Below, one piece after another: positions 23,346 through 35,786 of a stretch of 64,000 bases of DNA. The position numbers were made by a program, and so were the translations under genes. Numbering within the stretch: the stretch's first letter is position 1; each line of letters starts with the position of its first letter. The notes under the pieces are model-generated. The model did not search any database, was not told the DNA's origin, and worked only from the letters and a program-made list of their open reading frames with translations. Origin of the DNA: Ampelomyces quisqualis (Eukaryota; Ascomycota; Dothideomycetes; Pleosporales; Phaeosphaeriaceae); contig JAGTXZ010000003.1 of the NCBI GenBank assembly GCA_018398575.1, positions 1,984,001-2,048,000 on the forward strand, read 5' to 3'.

Positions 23346-25960
23346 ATATTTTAAGTAGCTTCTCTTAACCTAATCTAATTTCTCTTTCTATTAAGTTTCT
23401 AGAGTTTATTATACGCCTTAATAGTTTTTTAATAGATCTAGAATAGGTTTGCGCAGTTATTAATTAGCCTACTCTAATATCTTTTAAGAATATTTAAGTC
23501 TTCTTAGGCTTTATAAACTTCTACTAACACTTTATAAAAGGCTTCTTTATTATTGTTAGCTCTATTTCTAATTTTCTAAAGAAATTAGTTTAAGGAAAGA
23601 AGTCTAGTTCTTTTAAGCACTAGTTATATACTAGGTTTATAACTACGCTATTTCTATAGCACTATAACTATACACTTCTATCTAAGCTAGAAACTAATAC
23701 CTCTATCTAAGAAGTTACAGGTATTTTCTCCTAACTCTATCTAAATAGAAACTAGTACTCTATAGCCTTCTAGTTAAGAAAGCTCTTATATATAGAAAGA
23801 TACTACTATATTTATAACCTAAAGCTTCTTACTATTATTATAGTAGTACAGTACTAGTGTTACTATATTAAAAGGCTAGTAGTTTAGTTAGAAATATAAA
23901 TAGACTATAATAACTAACGTAGCTGTATAGATACATTAACTCTATCTAAGAGGTAGCCTAGCTAGGTAATAAAGCTAGCTGCTTATAACTTTAAGATTAA
24001 GTATTAGTCTAGAAAGACAAATTCTATAGATAGGCCTTTAAGAAAACTTATAAATAATAGTAATATACTAGATATTTAACTATTAGATATATTACTAGTA
24101 CTACAAAAGAAATTATAGCTAGTATAAACCTAAGCGAAGCTACCTAGTAAAAAGCCTATATTAGTAAAAAGCTAGATAACAGCTTAATAGTAAGTAGGCA
24201 CTCTATATCTTAATAAAGATATTTCTATAAGCCTAGTACATTATATTTAGGTAATAGCTAGAAGCTATAGCCTTAATTTAAAGATTTCTTAGAGTAGACT
24301 AGTAATAACCTAAAAGGTTATGTAGTTATAAAGCCTAGTGTATAGTGTTAAGTAATAGCTAGAAGCTATAGCTTAAATTAGAAGATTTCTAAGAGTAGAC
24401 TAGTAATAGCCTAAAGAGTTATATAGTTACAAGTAAAAGCTATAGCCTTAGAAAGATTAGCTTATAAGAAACTTTTTAAGTTCTTTTTTAAAGTCTATAT
24501 ATAAGTATAACAGAAAAACCTAAAAGTAGTTATATTACACAGAAACGTTAAATCTATAGTGCCTGCCTATTAAGGCACTAGTAAATGCCTAAAGTACTAG
24601 AAGCTTAACACTATAAGTAGCCTTTAGTTTAAGAACTAATTATATATTCTACTAGAGCTAGTTCTTAGAGCTAAGCTTCTTTAGCTATATTATAACAATC
24701 TACTTACTAGTTATTTTAGAAAGGCTAAAACGCTTAAGCTTATAGCCTAATACTACTATTAGCTAGAGTTAAGAAAGAGCTTAAGAAGTATATTAACTCT
24801 TACTTAGGGTAATAAGGTAAAAAGTTACTTAAATAGCGCTCTACTAGCGTATTAAACGCGCTCTTTTAACCTTAGAGACTATAGTAAGAACTTATAATAG
24901 ATTTTGTTATAGGCCTACTACCTACTAAGCGCTATAGCGTTATATATAACGTAATTCTTGTTATAGTTAATAGGTATACTTAAATAGCTAAGTATTTATC
25001 TATATAGAAAGTAGTTACTACTTTATAGCTAGTAGACCTATTTCTAGAATATATTATATAACTCCTTAGATTACCTAAAGGTATTATATTAGATTAAGAA
25101 AGTATCTTTATATTCTAATTTTAGATAGACTTCTACTTTATAGTAAAAGTAAGGCGCTAGCTTAGTACTACCTTTTACTTATAAATAGATAGGTAAATAG
25201 AATAGTAAGATTAGACCTTTAATTTATACCTAAGAGCTTTTATAAGTAATAATTAAGAAAATAAAGTATACTTCTTATTACTAGTAGAGTTTATATACAA
25301 TAATACTAAGTAGGCTATATTAGAAATATTTCTATTCTTTACCTACTATAGGTTCTACCTGCGCCTAAACTGCAAGCTAATAGAGCCTACTAAAGTTTCT
25401 AGCGTTAAGAAAAGGTTATAAAAACTTATATAAACTTTAAACACTTTAGCTAATTACTAGAATAAAACTTTATAATATTAGAAGTAATATTATAACAAGA
25501 TATATAGGCTCTAAGAGTTTAAACTAAAAGATATAATTCTCTTATTAACAAAGCATCTACGCTTTTGCAGCGCTAGTAAAAAGCTATTACTATACTAGAT
25601 AGGCTTCTTCTTAGTTAAGAAATAAATTAGCTTATTAGCTTTTAGACTTTCTTTTCTATTATATATAAGAATCTACCTTATATTCTATATATCCTTGTTT
25701 TAGCTATTTATACTAAGAGAAGAAGAAGAGTTAACTCTACCTAGACTTATTAACCTAGATATAGTAATAAGCTAAGGTAATACTATAAGGTTAAAGCTAT
25801 CTTAGTAAAGCAGCGTAATAGACGTTTAGTAAAGTACCTAGTTAAATAGAAAGACTAGCTACTAGAATATAACAATTAGGTTAATTAAAAAGATATAGAT
25901 AAATTACTTATAGATAAGTTTAACTAGAGAGAAGATTAATTACTTATATAATTAATATAT
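23346..25960 (+). pseudogene. Element X: Ty3/gypsy chromovirus pol (RT end, RNase H, integrase, chromodomain), RIP-degraded
   Basis: Read with TAA/TAG as former Gln/Trp, the forward frame gives the RT C-terminus (KFLEFII, then WPTPISFKNI and GFINFYxHFIKGF near 23,475-23,550), RNase H, an integrase core (IDFVIGLP...YNVILVIVNRYT near 24,898-24,990) and a C-terminal chromodomain (YxVKAILVKQRNRRLVKYLVK near 25,780-25,885). The YLDD part of RT and everything 5' of it are missing; a hAT fragment lies there instead. The same family in reverse is element Y. Confidence 0.8.
24251..24453 (+). repeat. 102-bp-class tandem duplication inside pol of X
   Basis: Two units starting GTAATAGCTAGAAGCTATAG begin at 24,251 and 24,352 (period 101). 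The corresponding region of Y (about 29,890-30,080, reverse strand) has the same duplication with period 102, so it existed in the active family and was probably a 34-codon in-frame duplication between RNase H and integrase. Confidence 0.6.
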
Positions 25961-26009
25961 AAAAAAAGAAAGAAAAAAAAATAAAAAAAATATAGAAAAA
26001 CAAAGGTAC

Positions 26010-27200
26010 CTAACTAGCGTACTGCTAGCGCCTTAATAGCGCAACTAAGTATAACTACTAGCTACGCCTAGAAACTTATTATTATTCTTATTAGCCTTAT
26101 AGAAGCTTAGAGAGCCTAGTAAATTATTACTAAGCTCCTTAGCCTTTTCTTCTTTCTGCTATTTCTAGGTAATAGTATTACCTAACTCTAGAAAAGCCTT
26201 ACGCCTTACTATTACTACTCTAGAGCGCACTAGGTAGCTTAGTATATCTAAGCTCTTAATACGCTTAGCTACTAGCTCTTTAGTAGAGCTAGCTAAAGCT
26301 AGGCACTTCTTAGGCTTAAGTTTAGGTTTAGTCTTAGCCTTAGCCTTACTTTTACTCTTCTTCTTAAAAGAAGGTATAGAGCTAGAGCTTTCTTAGAGAA
26401 GAGTTTTACTTCTATTTCTACTCTTACTACTATTACTTTTCTTAGACCTAGGCTTAGACCTAGTAAAAGACTTTTTTTTCTTTAGATTAAGGTTAGAATT
26501 AGACTACGCGTTAGCCTTACTAAGAGAAGAAAAGTTAGTTTAGACGCTGTTAGAATACTAGTGTAGTAACTATAAGAAATAGAAAAAATAGCTTACCTAA
26601 GCTTATAGTAAGTTAAGAATACCTTTTACTATAGTAGATAGGTAGTTAGTTACCTTAACCTGTAGAATCTAGATCTTATTACTCTTAAGCTAATAATAAC
26701 CTCTATACTTAACCTTTGTATATAGAAATAGCTCTACTAAGCTAGTCTACTAGTATAGCGCTATCTCTTATACAGCAACTATAATAGAGTTAAGGTTCTT
26801 TTCTAGTAGTAAAACGCAGCTGCTACTAGTATATAGTATTCTAGCTCTTAATAAAATTAGTAAAGACTTTAGAGTAAGGCTTTCTCTTACTTTAGCAAGG
26901 CTAGTAGTATAGGCTACTAACTATAAGGTTATAATAAGTGCTAGTTAGCATAACGCTCTTAGAGTAATAGAGGTAAATTAAAATTACTAACTTAATATTA
27001 GCAACGCTACTATAGCAAGTAATAGGCGTAGCCTTAGTACTAGGTTAGTAACGTTACAACGCTAGTATTATATTACTTATAGAAATAGTAGAAGTAGAAG
27101 GTAGTATAGGCGTAGTGCTTATAGTAATTAATATAGAGGTAAAAGAGTTATAATAGCGTAAAGTAAAAAGATAGTATAGTTGTTAAAAATAATAGGTTAT
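26010..27200 (-). pseudogene. Reverse-strand frame downstream of X pol, possible 3' antisense ORF
   Basis: After the X chromodomain the minus strand carries a long protein-like frame with only TAA/TAG stops. Its middle part is rich in Lys/Ser (KKKSKSKAKAKTKPKLK), followed by LASSTKELVAKRIKSLDILS and a Lys/Glu-rich helix-like end. It runs tail-to-tail with pol and lies before the LTR-like sequence at 28,165. Position and orientation match the antisense frames of Z and W, but no clear CxxC motif was found. It could instead be a separate inserted element. Confidence 0.35.
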
Positions 27201-27249
27201 AGTAGAAATAGTGTAAATTGTTATTTCTTTAGTGCTAACTAAACTCCTC

Positions 27250-27560
27250 GATATATACTCTAAGCATTAGATCTAGATTACTAATTCTAGACTTCTTCGC
27301 AATTCTAGTTACTTGTTATCTAGTTTCTAATTTCCAGAAACTAGCTATCTAGTTTTAGCTTCTAGATATCTAGTTTACAAGTCTAGCTTCTAGTTTTACT
27401 AGTAACTTGTAACTAATATCTAGTTTTACTAGGTTTATTAGAAAGTTACTAGGTTGTAGACCCTAGCGTTAAGTTTCAGCTAGTTTTAGATAGTTTTAGG
27501 TTGGTTTTACCTGTACTGCCCAATTGAGAGCTATATAATTTTAGTCCTCTTATAAGTAAT
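27250..27560. repeat. Cluster of degenerate CTAGTTT/ACTAGTT short repeats
   Basis: The stretch is packed with variants of TCTAGTTT, GCTTCTAG and TTACTAGT on both strands, with more CA/TG than its surroundings. Non-coding; perhaps a UTR or LTR region of a retroelement. Confidence 0.4.
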
Positions 27561-28164
27561 TTAGATCTTAGCTGTTACTAGGCCTATTTAGGATGTTAGG
27601 ATTAGAATTAAAAGCCTTTAACATCTATTTTTAGAAATAACTAAGTAGGCTAGTCTAGCGCCTATATTTATTACGTAATTTTAAGAATAAGCTAATTTTT
27701 TATAAGCTTTGCTTAAAATTATATGTTTAGTTTATTTATAATTGCTAGATTAGTGCTAGCGTATATATAGTTCTATTTCTAGACTAATATAAACTTTCTT
27801 TATAGTTTTATACTTTATTATTATACTTTATTATAACTAGCAAAGTTACTAGAGATAATTTCTTGTTTTGTAAAGTCTTAAACGTAACACTAACTTACCT
27901 ATTCTGTAATAATATAAGATTACTTAATTTTAACAATAGTAGTAGAAGTAATACAATTGTTACTAAAGAAGTAGAGAAAATTAGGTATACAAAGTTCTAC
28001 TATATTACTACTATTATTATAGCTACTAGCTGCCTCTTAGATTTACCTAGAGTTTTAGTCCTAGTATAATAATAGCCTTTATAATAATAACGTTAGGTAC
28101 GCGCTAATAAGGCATAACGTTATAAAATTGCTAGGATAGTAATTCTAGAGAAAATAAATAATTA
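27561..28164. other. Unassigned AT-rich transposon-derived DNA
   Basis: Contains a 68-codon plus-strand frame (27,863-28,069) with no recognisable similarity. Nothing else is identified. Confidence 0.35.
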
Positions 28165-28437
28165 TAAGAATGCTATAGCGCTAAGCTATTAGCTGTATAG
28201 TTACGTCTATACTACTATAACACTCCTTAAGCTTCTATACGCGTAAAACGTGTTTAGCTACTCTAGCGTCTTAACAGCGCTACGCTAGCGCAGACCTAGT
28301 ATATTCTAGTTATAAGAACACGTGTTTAGTTATATTTATAAAAGAGTAGTTCTACACTAAAGCTATAGAATAGAAACTAACTTACTTCTATTTATACTAT
28401 TATTATTATCTTGTTACTTTACTACTATATAAACCTC
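28165..28437 (+). repeat. X/Y-family LTR-like sequence, forward copy
   Basis: Matches the reverse complement of about 33,330-33,605 (shared blocks such as GACCTAGTATATTCTAGTTA and CTATATAAACCTCTT). Taken as the 3' LTR of forward element X. At 28,440 it changes directly into reverse-strand integrase of Y. Ends approximate; no clean target duplication seen. Confidence 0.5.
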
Positions 28438-28675
28438 TTCTAATAGAGATATACTTAGCTATTTTAGTATACTTATTAACTATAATAAGTATTACGTTAT
28501 ATATAACGCTGTAGCGCTTAGTAAGTAGTAGGCCTATAATAAAGTCTATTATAATTTCTTACTATAGTTTCTAAAGCTAGAGAAGCGTGTTTAATACGCT
28601 AGTAGAGCGCTATTTAAGTAACTTTATGCCTTAGTATACTAAGCAAGAATTAATATACTCTTTAAGCTTTTCTTA

Positions 28676-29529
28676 CGTTAAGAAAACACAACGTTAGCGA
28701 CATCTGCGACATTAGCAACATTGTTAGAACAGTTGACCAGACAGTTTTTGACTGTAGTCTACGGTGCCTAGCTACCTCTATTTGTTCTAGCCGCCTAATT
28801 AGACAAAAACGCCCAAATTGATCTACCTGATCCACTGGACCCACCTGCTCCACCCGCGCAATTACGTAATTATTCTAAAAACCTAAAATATAGAGCTTAA
28901 TTCCCTCTTTAAAATGCACTATTCAGAATTTTTATAGCTGCTCTAGTTGCTGAGATGCACAGCAGTAAAGTTTGTAACTTTTTAATGTTCTTTACCAAGG
29001 CTTGTTTTCGCTAAAGCTCTAGCACTTTAACTAGAGAATATATTATATTTTTTTTTAAAGAAATAGTAACTAAAGTGTAGATTTTACTCTAGGACTATTT
29101 TATTTTAATATATTATAGTGTAGGCGTTGAGATCTACTGTGTTAAACCGTTAAACGTCCTTTAAAGTTTTTTTAAAAAAGTTTATAACTTTAACGCGCTA
29201 TATCTTAATAACTAGAGTAGCTAAAAAAAATCTGAATAGTGCATTTTAAAGAGGGAATTCTGCTCTATATTTTGTATTTTTAGGTTACTTACATAATTAT
29301 GAAAATACAGCAATACAGTTACGTAAGTAAAATTGGCAACATTAGCGACACTAGCAACTCTATTAGATCTAGCAACTCTATTAGGTTGCTGTTAGGTCGC
29401 TGTTAGGTTGCTAGCGACCAGAAGTAAGTAAGGCAACTTTGGCAAATTGTCTGGTAGACAGTATTGCTGTTAGGCCGCCGCGGGTTGCAGCAATTAGGCC
29501 GATTAGATTAATCTTAAATTTTCCTAACG
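28676..29529 (-). mobile_element. ~850-bp TA-flanked foldback-like element, copy 1
   Basis: Ends are CGTTAAGAAAA and TTTTCCTAACG with TA on both outer sides. The matching stretch of X (about 24,780, reverse strand) has the same host sequence without insertion and with a single TA, i.e. an empty site. Inside are inverted segments: a block with ATTCCCTCTTTAAAATGCAC at about 28,870-28,985 recurs reverse-complemented at about 29,190-29,310. It has no transposase, so it is non-autonomous. It keeps clearly more CA/TG than copies 2 and 3. A short minus-strand frame over its left end (28,662-28,853) is not thought to be a gene. Confidence 0.75.
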
Positions 29530-29892
29530 TAAGCCTAGACTAATAGTAGTATTAGGCTATAAGCTTAAGCGTTTTAGTCTACCTAAAATAGCTAGTAAGT
29601 AGATTATTATAGTATAGCTTAAGAAGCTTAGCTTTAAGAGCTAGCTCTAGTAGAATATATAATTAGTTCTTAAACTAAAGGCTACCTATAGAATTAAGCT
29701 TCTAGTACCTTAGGCGTTTACTAGCGCCTTAATAGGTAGGCGCTAGAGATTTAACGTCTCTATACAGCGTAACTACTTCTAGAGTATTCTATTATACTTA
29801 AATATAGATTTTAAAAAAGAACTTAGAAAGTTCTTTATAAGCTAACCTTATAAAGGCTATAGCTTTTACTTATAACTATATAACTCTTTAGG

Positions 29893-30094
29893 CTATTACT
29901 AGTCTACTTTTAGAAATCTTCTAAGTAGAGCTATAGCTCTTAGCTATTACTTTAACGCTATGCGCTAGGCTTTATAACTATATAACTCTTTAGGCTATTA
30001 CTAGTCTACTCTAAGAAACTTTTTAAATAGAGCTATAGCTTCTAGCTGTTACTTTAATACTATACACTAGGTAAATAGAAATATCTTTATTAAG
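29893..30094 (-). repeat. 102-bp tandem duplication inside pol of Y
   Basis: GGCTATTACTAGTCTAC begins at 29,891 and again at 29,993, period 102, the same duplication as at 24,251 in X on the other strand. Confidence 0.6.
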
Positions 30095-33000
30095 ATATAA
30101 AGTACCTACTTACTATTAAGCTATTATCTAGTTTCTTACTAGTACTAGCTTTTTACTAAGTAACTTAGCTTAGGTTTCTACTAGCTGCAATTTCTTTTGT
30201 AGTGCTAGTAATATATCTAATAGTTAGATATCTAGCGTATTACTATTACCTATAAGTTACTTTAAAGGCCTATCTATAGAATTTGTCTTTTAAGACTAAT
30301 ACTTAATCTAAAAGTTATAAGTAGCTAGCTTTATTACCTAGCTAGCTTAGCTTCTAAATAGAATTAATATACCTATAAAGCTGCGTAGGTTATTATAGTC
30401 TATTTATATTTCTAACTAAACTACTAGCCTTTTAATATAGTAACACTAGTACTGTACTACTATAATAATAGTAAGAAGCTTTAGGTTATAAATATAGTAG
30501 TATCTTTCTATAGGTAAGAGCTTTCTTAACTAGAAGGCTATAGAGTGCTAGTTTCTATCTAGATAGATTTAGAAGAAAATACCTGCAACTTCTTAGATAG
30601 AGGTATTAGTTTCTAGCTTAGATAGAAGTGTATAGTTATAGTATTATAGAACTAGTATAGTTATAAACCTATTATATAGCTAGCGCTTTACCTTTTCTAC
30701 TACTTTAGGCTAGTTAAAAGAACTAGATTTCTTTCCTTAAACTAATCTCTTTAAAAGATTAGTAATAAAGCTTATAATTATAGAAAAGCTTTATATAAAG
30801 CGTTAATAGAAGTTTATAAAGCCTAAGAAGACTTAAATATTCTTAAAGAATACTAGAGCAGGCTAATTAATAATTGCTTAAACCTATTCTAGATCTATTA
30901 TAATACTATTAAGGCGTATAATAAACACTAGAAACTTAACTAAGTTAGTAGTAAAGGTGTACTTCTTTAGGTTAACAAATAGACTGTATTCTCTTAGCTT
31001 AGTAAGTACTTTTCTTACTTACTTCTAATAATTCTTATCTTCTTAAGAAAAGATTAAGATATTATTAGAATAGATAACGCAAAAGATATCTAAATATAAA
31101 GCTAAAGCTCTATTATTTTACTTCTAAAACGTAGTAGGTACGTTAGTTAGCCTAAAAGGTATAACTATATATTTAAAGTGTCTGTATTATATATAAAACG
31201 CTGTCTTGTACTTATTACCTTACTAGATCTAGATCTAGTAATATATATTCTTAAGATTAAGCTAAGTAAACTTTACTAATCTATAGAGCTAGTTAAGTGT
31301 CTTTCTAATTAAAAGAAAAGCTAATCTATTCTTTTTAGTAGCTTAATTAAGGCTTTAATAATCTACGTAAAGGCGTAATATTCTATCTTTTTTAGGTATA
31401 AATAGAATAAGTACTCCTATAGAGCTTATACTTTCTTAGATCTAGCCTAGGTCTATACTATTACAAAGTAGTTGCGTAGTATACTTAGCTTCTTTAGTAA
31501 GAGGTTATAGAGCAGCCTTTATAGAGCTATAGCTTTTTCTTCTAGCTTAATAGCGTAGTTACCTCTATAGTGCTGTAGTAGTGCGTTAGTAGCGTTACTA
31601 TGTATAATATCTTTTAAATCTTTAAGCTTAGGTACCTAAGAGATATATTTAGTAGAAAATAATTATATACTATCTATTAGAACTGCGTATACGCTTAGCT
31701 TATTATAGAGTAATTATATAAAGGTTTTAGTATCTTTAATTCTAACTAATTTAGTATTAAGCTTATAGCACTACTACCTTAACTTATAGTTAGTAATAAT
31801 ATACTTTTTCTTAAGGCTTAGTAACTCTTAAATAATAGGTTATACTACGTTTATAATTCTATATAGAATAGTAGTAAAGAACTTAGTAACGCCTTAGTTA
31901 TTCTTTATTATTAGATAGGCTTAATAAGCGTAGTAGCTAGGTATAGTACTTAAGTTAGGTAAGTAAATACTTAGTAGCGCTACGCTATTAATCTAAGAGA
32001 AGTCTTTAAGTTTAGTAACTTTTTTATTAATTATACTAAGTTCTATACTATAGTTAATCTATATTTATATAGGCTGCGTAGTATTATTATTACGTAGTAT
32101 TTTTAGTACTTTAATTTAATTCTCTTCTTGTATTTAAACTTTAGCCTTTAGAAGAAAAATTACTTTTAGCTCTTCTTGTTTTTTACTTATATTGCGTTTA
32201 AGCTAGTAATAGAAGAAAAGCTATTAAGCCTTAATCTATACTCTTAGGCCTAATAGCCTATTTTACTAAACTAGTAGTAGATATTAGTTAGCTTTTAGCC
32301 TAAGATTATAGTGCTAGTAATACAACGTTATAGAGCTATTATATTAGGTTTAAACTGTAAAGTTTTATCTATACTAGGTGTTCTATATATATAATAGTAT
32401 AGTAATAGTATACTACTACTATAGCGCAAGTTATTCTCTAGTATTATAGTATATTTAATAAGTTTTCTATAGATAGTAGAAAACTCTATATAGTTAGAGA
32501 GAGCTACTCTAATTTCTAGGTAAAGCTTACTATATAAGTGTATTAGTAGGTGTTTCTACTTATAAGAGAAGTTTACTTAAATTTTTAATATTAATAGATA
32601 GGCTGTAAATTTAGTTACTATTTAGCTATCTTTTTAGACTACCTTTTAGTACTATATAGTAACTTAAAGCTTTTTATTTACTAGGCTCTTAATCTAATTA
32701 AGTAAAAAAGATATTCTATAACGCTACGCTAGCGTTCTACTATTATTTTTTTATTTCTTCTATATCTATATTTGTTAAAACATAGTTTATAGGTACTAGA
32801 AGGTAAATATAATCTTTTAGTTCTTAAGCTAGAAGACTAAGAGATCTAATTAAAAAGTAATAGATAGCCTTACCTTAAAATTCTAATTTTTCTTAATTCT
32901 CTTACCTTTAAAGACAAGGATTTTCTTAATCTTTAGACCTTGTCCTAGTAGCGTAACTAGGTTAAGCTAGAGGCGTTATACTAGAAGAAATAAGTTACGT

Positions 33001-33130
33001 TCTACTAAGAAGGTTAGTAGGTTAGCTTTATTAAAGGCTTTAGAAGACTACTCTAGCGTTTCGAAAAGATATTTACTTACTATTAGCTACTTCTATAAAT
33101 ATACTTTTCTTTCTAGGCTTTAGATCTAGG

Positions 33131-33177
33131 CTTATTTCTTAAGCGCCTAGCGCTATTTCTTAAGCGCCTAGCGCTAT
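33131..33177 (-). repeat. 21-bp direct tandem repeat in gag of Y
   Basis: Two adjacent copies of ATTTCTTAAGCGCCTAGCGCT, which on the coding (minus) strand give a duplicated SARRLRN-like heptapeptide. Confidence 0.6.
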
Positions 33178-33329
33178 TACTTTAGCTGCGCTAAGCGTTT
33201 ACCTAGGCTATGTATTAGTTTCTTATTAAAGGTATTTTCTCTAGATAGATTAGCTAGTAGGCTTAGAGGTAGATTCTAATTTATTGTTATTAGGTAACTA
33301 GGCTACTATTCTTTTATAAGGTAAAGAAA

Positions 33330-33605
33330 TTAAAACTATAAGAGGTTTATATAGTAGCAAAGATATAAGGTAATAATTGTAGTATAGATAGAAGTAAGTT
33401 AATTCCTATTCTATAGCTTTAGTATAGAAATACTCTTTTATAGATATAACTAGACGCGTGTCTTTATAACTAGAATATACTAGGTCTATACTAGTGTAGC
33501 ACTATTAAGATACTAGAGTAGCTATACGCGTTCTATGCGCGTAGATACTAGAGTAGTATTATAGCAGCGTAGGCGTATTACTATATAGCTAATAGCTCTA
33601 TACTA
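33330..33605 (-). repeat. X/Y-family LTR-like sequence, reverse copy
   Basis: Reverse complement of 28,165-28,437; lies immediately 5' of the Y gag frame on the minus strand and is taken as its 5' LTR. Ends approximate. Confidence 0.5.
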
Positions 33606-34396
33606 TAATATTATTATATTATATAATTCTTTATATATATATAGTCTTAGAACTAGGCTATATATATACTTAGGTATTTTTACTTCTATAATTATATAGT
33701 AGTATACTATACTCTATACTTTCTATACTTTTAATTTATTCTAGTTACTTATGCTTTACAAGAATATTCTTATTATCTTTCTACTTAACTAACTTTCTCT
33801 ATATTACTACTTCTTAAATACTATTATGTAATAATATATTTATATTCTACCTTTTTAGTATATTCCTTTCTAGCTTACTCTTTAGGTTATATAGAACAAT
33901 ACTCTTATATATATCTACTAGCTAGCTAAGCTAATATACTTTTAATAGAAACTAATCTTTAGTATCTTATCTATGTTATAGCTTAGTAATTATAATTATA
34001 TTTACTTTTATTAGTATAATAGCTTTTGCAAACGCTATAAACGCTACTTAAATAGAGTATAAGTTTAGGTTCTTCTATTTAAATAACGCTACGTATAGCT
34101 TAGACTTTAGTATTTCTCTTTTTATTACTAGAACTAAATTTTTACTATACTTATTCTAAAGTCTAATCTTAATAAGTAGTTATATATATTCTTTATATAA
34201 GCTAATTAGAATTTTAGCCTAGATATTTTATAGTACTATTAGTTCTTTATTTATTATACTACTCGAATCTAAGTTAAGTCTAACTTTAAGTAAGGTTTTC
34301 TTAGCTTCTATCTTTATTTCTTATACTTTATACTTTTAAGTATATAGCTTATTAAGAGCTTTAGTAATTTTTTTTTATCTAGTATTAGAAAGTACT
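33606..34396. other. Unassigned AT-rich transposon-derived DNA
   Basis: No recognisable domain. It continues on the other side of the solo LTR at 34,397-34,851, so both pieces once formed one host element. Confidence 0.35.
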
Positions 34397-34851
34397 TGTT
34401 AAGACTGTTAGTCTAGAAGCAAATAATAAGAATACTAGTATAGACTAAAAGTATAGTAAAGGCTAGTTTTTATAGATAGGTATATAGTTACTTTAGATAT
34501 AAAGAGTATTATTACTAAGATAGTAAAGGCTAGAGCTTTCTAAAAAGAGTAATAATAGTTAAATAGCTAGTTACTTACTTAAGTATCTATAATATAAGTT
34601 AAATATAACAATTTATAAGAGTTTATTATAGTTTCTATATACTTAGTCTTTCTTATAGTTCTTATTATTCTTAATTATTATTACAAATTCTTATAGTTTC
34701 TTATTATAAGAAACAGTAAGACTAAATAAGACTAATAAAAAGGTTACGTAACATACTTAGCGTACTATATCCCTACACTAGGTCTAAGTCTTAGAACCTA
34801 TTCTATTATTTATTTATTACTTTTTACGTTTCTTATTCAAGGTTTATAATA
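34397..34851. repeat. W-family solo LTR
   Basis: 455 bp, starting TGTTAAGAC and ending TTTATAATA (originally ..TATAACA), homologous to the two LTRs of W. It is flanked by a perfect 5-bp target duplication, GTACT at 34,392-34,396 and 34,852-34,856. No internal sequence, so the element was lost by recombination between its two LTRs. Confidence 0.85.
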
Positions 34852-34856
34852 GTACT

Positions 34857-35786
34857 ATTAGATATACTTTAAAATAAAGTACTTAGTATTTTTACTTTCT
34901 CTAGGATTAAATAGTTTAGGTTTAAAGCTAGCTAGTAGTAGAGATATTATTATACTCTATATTTTAGTATAGTTAAAGATATTTATACTCTTAGCTTCTA
35001 TAATACGTAGCTCTTTTTATGTACTACTTTTTTCTATCTTCTTTTTATATCTTTTATAATTACGTCAAAGTTATTTATTTTATATAGGCTATAGCTAGAA
35101 GAATATTAGAAAGTTATTTTTAATCCCTAATATTTCCTAGCTCTAAAGTATAATATATCTCTATATTAGTACGCAGCTATAAATACTTAGAGTACTTTTT
35201 ATACTCTATTTAGTACCTTTTATTAATATTTTACAGAAGGTTATAAGTATTATAGTCTAATATTTATTAAGTTTATATTTTACTAATATTATATAGCTAT
35301 ATAAGAGTATATATTTACTAGTAGATAGTACTAGATAGTCTATAGTTACTTATAGAGAGACTTTTAGTATATAATATTCTTTAATATCCTATAGAACTAT
35401 CTTTATATACCTTTTACTATTCTTTACATACTTTTATAGTAGAACGCTTTAGTTAGATATAGTAAGGTACTATTTAACTTATAGATTTATTCTTATCTCT
35501 ACTTCTTTATCTATACTATTAATAGGTATATACCTTATAGAGAAGTATTATCTATAAAGTAAATATAAAGTACTAGGTAATTTCTTAAGCTATACTATTA
35601 GAAATTAAGAATACCTAGAGAAATAATTTCTAACTTCTATATAGCTAGTACACAGCTCTATCTACTTACTAGTACTACTACTATTTATAACTTTTCTAGT
35701 ATAGATAGTTCTTTTTTATATATATAAGAAAATATCTATTAGTCTCTTATAGAGTACTACTCTTAACTATTGTCTTTAGCTTTATA
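34857..35786. other. Unassigned AT-rich transposon-derived DNA
   Basis: Reverse-strand frames look weakly protein-like with TAA/TAG stops, but no family is recognised. Interrupted on the left by the solo LTR and on the right by foldback copy 2. Confidence 0.35.

Larger units (their letters stand above)
28441..33329 (-). pseudogene. Element Y: Ty3/gypsy chromovirus, reverse strand, 3'-truncated and RIP-degraded
   Basis: The reverse strand reads gag (about 33.3-32 kb), RT with a YLDDILIFS-equivalent (about 31,075-31,040), GFxNFY (about 30,830), RNase H, and integrase homologous to X, ending abruptly inside integrase at 28,441. A ~850-bp TA-flanked element interrupts it at 28,676-29,529. The gag start contains an in-frame duplication, the 21-bp tandem repeat at 33,131-33,177. 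Frames are cut by TAA/TAG only. Confidence 0.75.

Noticed and set aside
27863..28069. 68-codon plus-strand frame as a gene
   Set aside because: Lies in transposon-derived DNA, has no motif, and is short enough to be chance.
28662..28853. 63-codon minus-strand frame as a gene
   Set aside because: It spans the left end of foldback copy 1 into flanking DNA, so it is an accident of the insertion.
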